This document shows, piece after piece, positions 63,167 through 64,000 of a stretch of 64,000 nt of DNA (positions within the stretch are counted from its first letter, which is position 1; each line of letters opens with the position of its first letter). This DNA comes from Croceicoccus marinus (GTDB taxonomy: Bacteria > Pseudomonadota > Alphaproteobacteria > Sphingomonadales > Sphingomonadaceae). The translations under genes were made by a program, and so were the position numbers. The notes under the pieces are model-generated. The model saw nothing but the letters and a program-made list of their open reading frames with translations, was not told the DNA's origin and did no database searches. The stretch lies in assembly GCF_001661675.2 (NCBI RefSeq), contig NZ_CP019602.1:1699501-1763500 (forward strand), read 5' to 3'.

Positions 63167-64000
63167 ATGAACGGAACTCGCGTAGGTAACAGGATCATCG
63201 GCGCTGATGCGCCGGTCACCGTCGGTTGGGAAAACATTCCCAAGGTCGAAGGCGGCCCGGTCAAGCGCTTTGTCTTCACCTGGTTCCAGCCCACCATGCT
63301 GCTAGCACTGGTGGCATTCTGGTATTACGCGCCCAATTCGATCGCGACGGCATCCACCGCGATCGGCATCGGCATCGGGTTCAAGATCCTGCTGCTGTCG
63401 CTGGAATGGGTTAACCCGCGCCATGACAGCTGGCGGCTGACCTGGAAGGAACTGGCCACCGACCTGTTCTATGTCGGCATCGGTTATACCGTGATCAACA
63501 TGATCGAAAGCTTCATCGGCGCCGGTGTCGTCATCGGCTTCGTCCAGGATTCGTTCGCGTGGGAGAAGTTCAACTGGTTCATGGCCATGCCGCTGCTGCT
63601 GCAGGCGATCATGATCTCGATGATCTTCGACTTCGGCCAGTACTGGATGCATCGCGGGATGCATAACTGGTACCCGCTGTGGCTGACCCATGCGCCGCAT
63701 CACTACATCACCCAGCTCAACATCAACAAGGGCGCGGTCGGCAATCCGATCGAGCTGTTCCTGATCGGCCTGGGCATCGGCGGCTTCTTCGATTTCCTGC
63801 CGCGTGCTTTCCTGCTGGCGGGCACGCTGGGCCTGACGGTGTCGATCTATCAGCACATCAACGTGCGCTTCAACACCCCGCGCTGGTGGCGCTTCCTGTT
63901 CAACACGACCGAGCATCACAGCGTCCACCACTCGCAGGATTACGAGGCGAGCCGCAGCAATTATTCGGCGACCTGGATCATCTTCGACCGCATGTTCGGC
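63167..64000 (+). CDS. Sterol desaturase/fatty acid hydroxylase family diiron enzyme (cut by window end)
   Basis: 278 aa are visible from ATG 63167 (ribosome site GAAGGGGC) to the edge; the frame is open. Membrane helices and the histidine boxes HRGMH, HAPHH and HHSVHH are intact, with QHINVR between them. It is a paralog of the hydroxylase at 45671-46663 (shared FGQYWMHR, YPLWLTHAPHH and KGAVGNPIEL). The pair brackets the MBL and guanidine genes. Substrate unknown. By comparison with the paralog about 50 residues are missing. Confidence 0.87.
   Translation, partial: MNGTRVGNRIIGADAPVTVGWENIPKVEGGPVKRFVFTWFQPTMLLALVAFWYYAPNSIATASTAIGIGIGFKILLLSLEWVNPRHDSWRLTWKELATDLFYVGIGYTVINMIESFIGAGVVIGFVQDSFAWEKFNWFMAMPLLLQAIMISMIFDFGQYWMHRGMHNWYPLWLTHAPHHYITQLNINKGAVGNPIELFLIGLGIGGFFDFLPRAFLLAGTLGLTVSIYQHINVRFNTPRWWRFLFNTTEHHSVHHSQDYEASRSNYSATWIIFDRMFG

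Overview
The window is GC-rich chromosomal DNA from an alphaproteobacterium, most likely of the Sphingomonadales (Sphingomonadaceae or Erythrobacteraceae). This is inferred from the rpsB-tsf-pyrH-frr-uppS-cdsA-dxr-rseP-bamA-ompH-fabZ order with no lpxD or lpxA beside fabZ (sphingomonads use glycosphingolipids instead of LPS), a cysteine-free L31, a UrcA-family protein, and a TPR-sulfotransferase next to a TonB-dependent receptor. No rRNA, phage, insertion sequence or CRISPR array was seen; there is one tRNA (His).

Layout. 1-5.3 kb: a complete cytochrome c maturation operon, ccmCDEFGHI, on the minus strand, with a short ccmD that starts at TTG. 5.4-6.6 kb: a leucine/glutamate-type dehydrogenase and tRNA-His. 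6.8-9.3 kb: type II secretion minor pseudopilins gspHIJK without the rest of the system. 9.5-10.6 kb: a prolyl-4-hydroxylase-like oxygenase and a small membrane protein whose 3' end has expanded into a 16-bp tandem repeat. 10.7-23.9 kb: the envelope and translation super-cluster (rpmE, fabZ, ompH, bamA, rseP, dxr, cdsA, uppS, frr, pyrH, tsf, rpsB), interrupted by an acyltransferase gene. 24.2-26.3 kb: pss/psd phosphatidylethanolamine synthesis. 26.5-30.7 kb: divergent glpD/glpK and an FAD oxidoreductase. 30.8-33.0 kb: two secreted proteins. 33.1-38.6 kb: a complete RND efflux operon. 38.7-41.2 kb: a frameshifted DUF418 gene and two small exported proteins.

The accessory region is 41.4-64.0 kb. 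It holds a TPR-sulfotransferase, a TonB-dependent receptor, a diiron membrane hydroxylase, a beta-propeller lipoprotein and two metallo-beta-lactamase-fold proteins (one with a degenerate metal site). Diverging from the latter is a tightly overlapped operon: ABC transporter, NikR-like regulator, two DUF1989 proteins, a biotin carboxylase annotated as urea carboxylase, and allophanate hydrolase. A cytoplasmic hybrid histidine kinase, a LuxR-type response regulator and a second diiron hydroxylase (cut by the window end) follow. The two DUF1989 proteins fit carboxyguanidine deiminase, so the operon is best read as guanidine (not urea) assimilation: guanidine to carboxyguanidine to allophanate to ammonia and CO2.

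The most novel signal is regulatory. The NikR-like protein keeps the ribbon-helix-helix and ACT-like architecture but has lost three of the four nickel ligands. A dyad TATTAC-N14-GTAATA, close in design to a NikR operator, lies between the transporter operon and the MBL operon, again just before the regulator gene, and again on the promoter of the first hydroxylase. A fourth match lies at 40.2 kb. This ties the hydroxylase and MBL genes to the guanidine operon and suggests a NikR derivative that senses something other than nickel.
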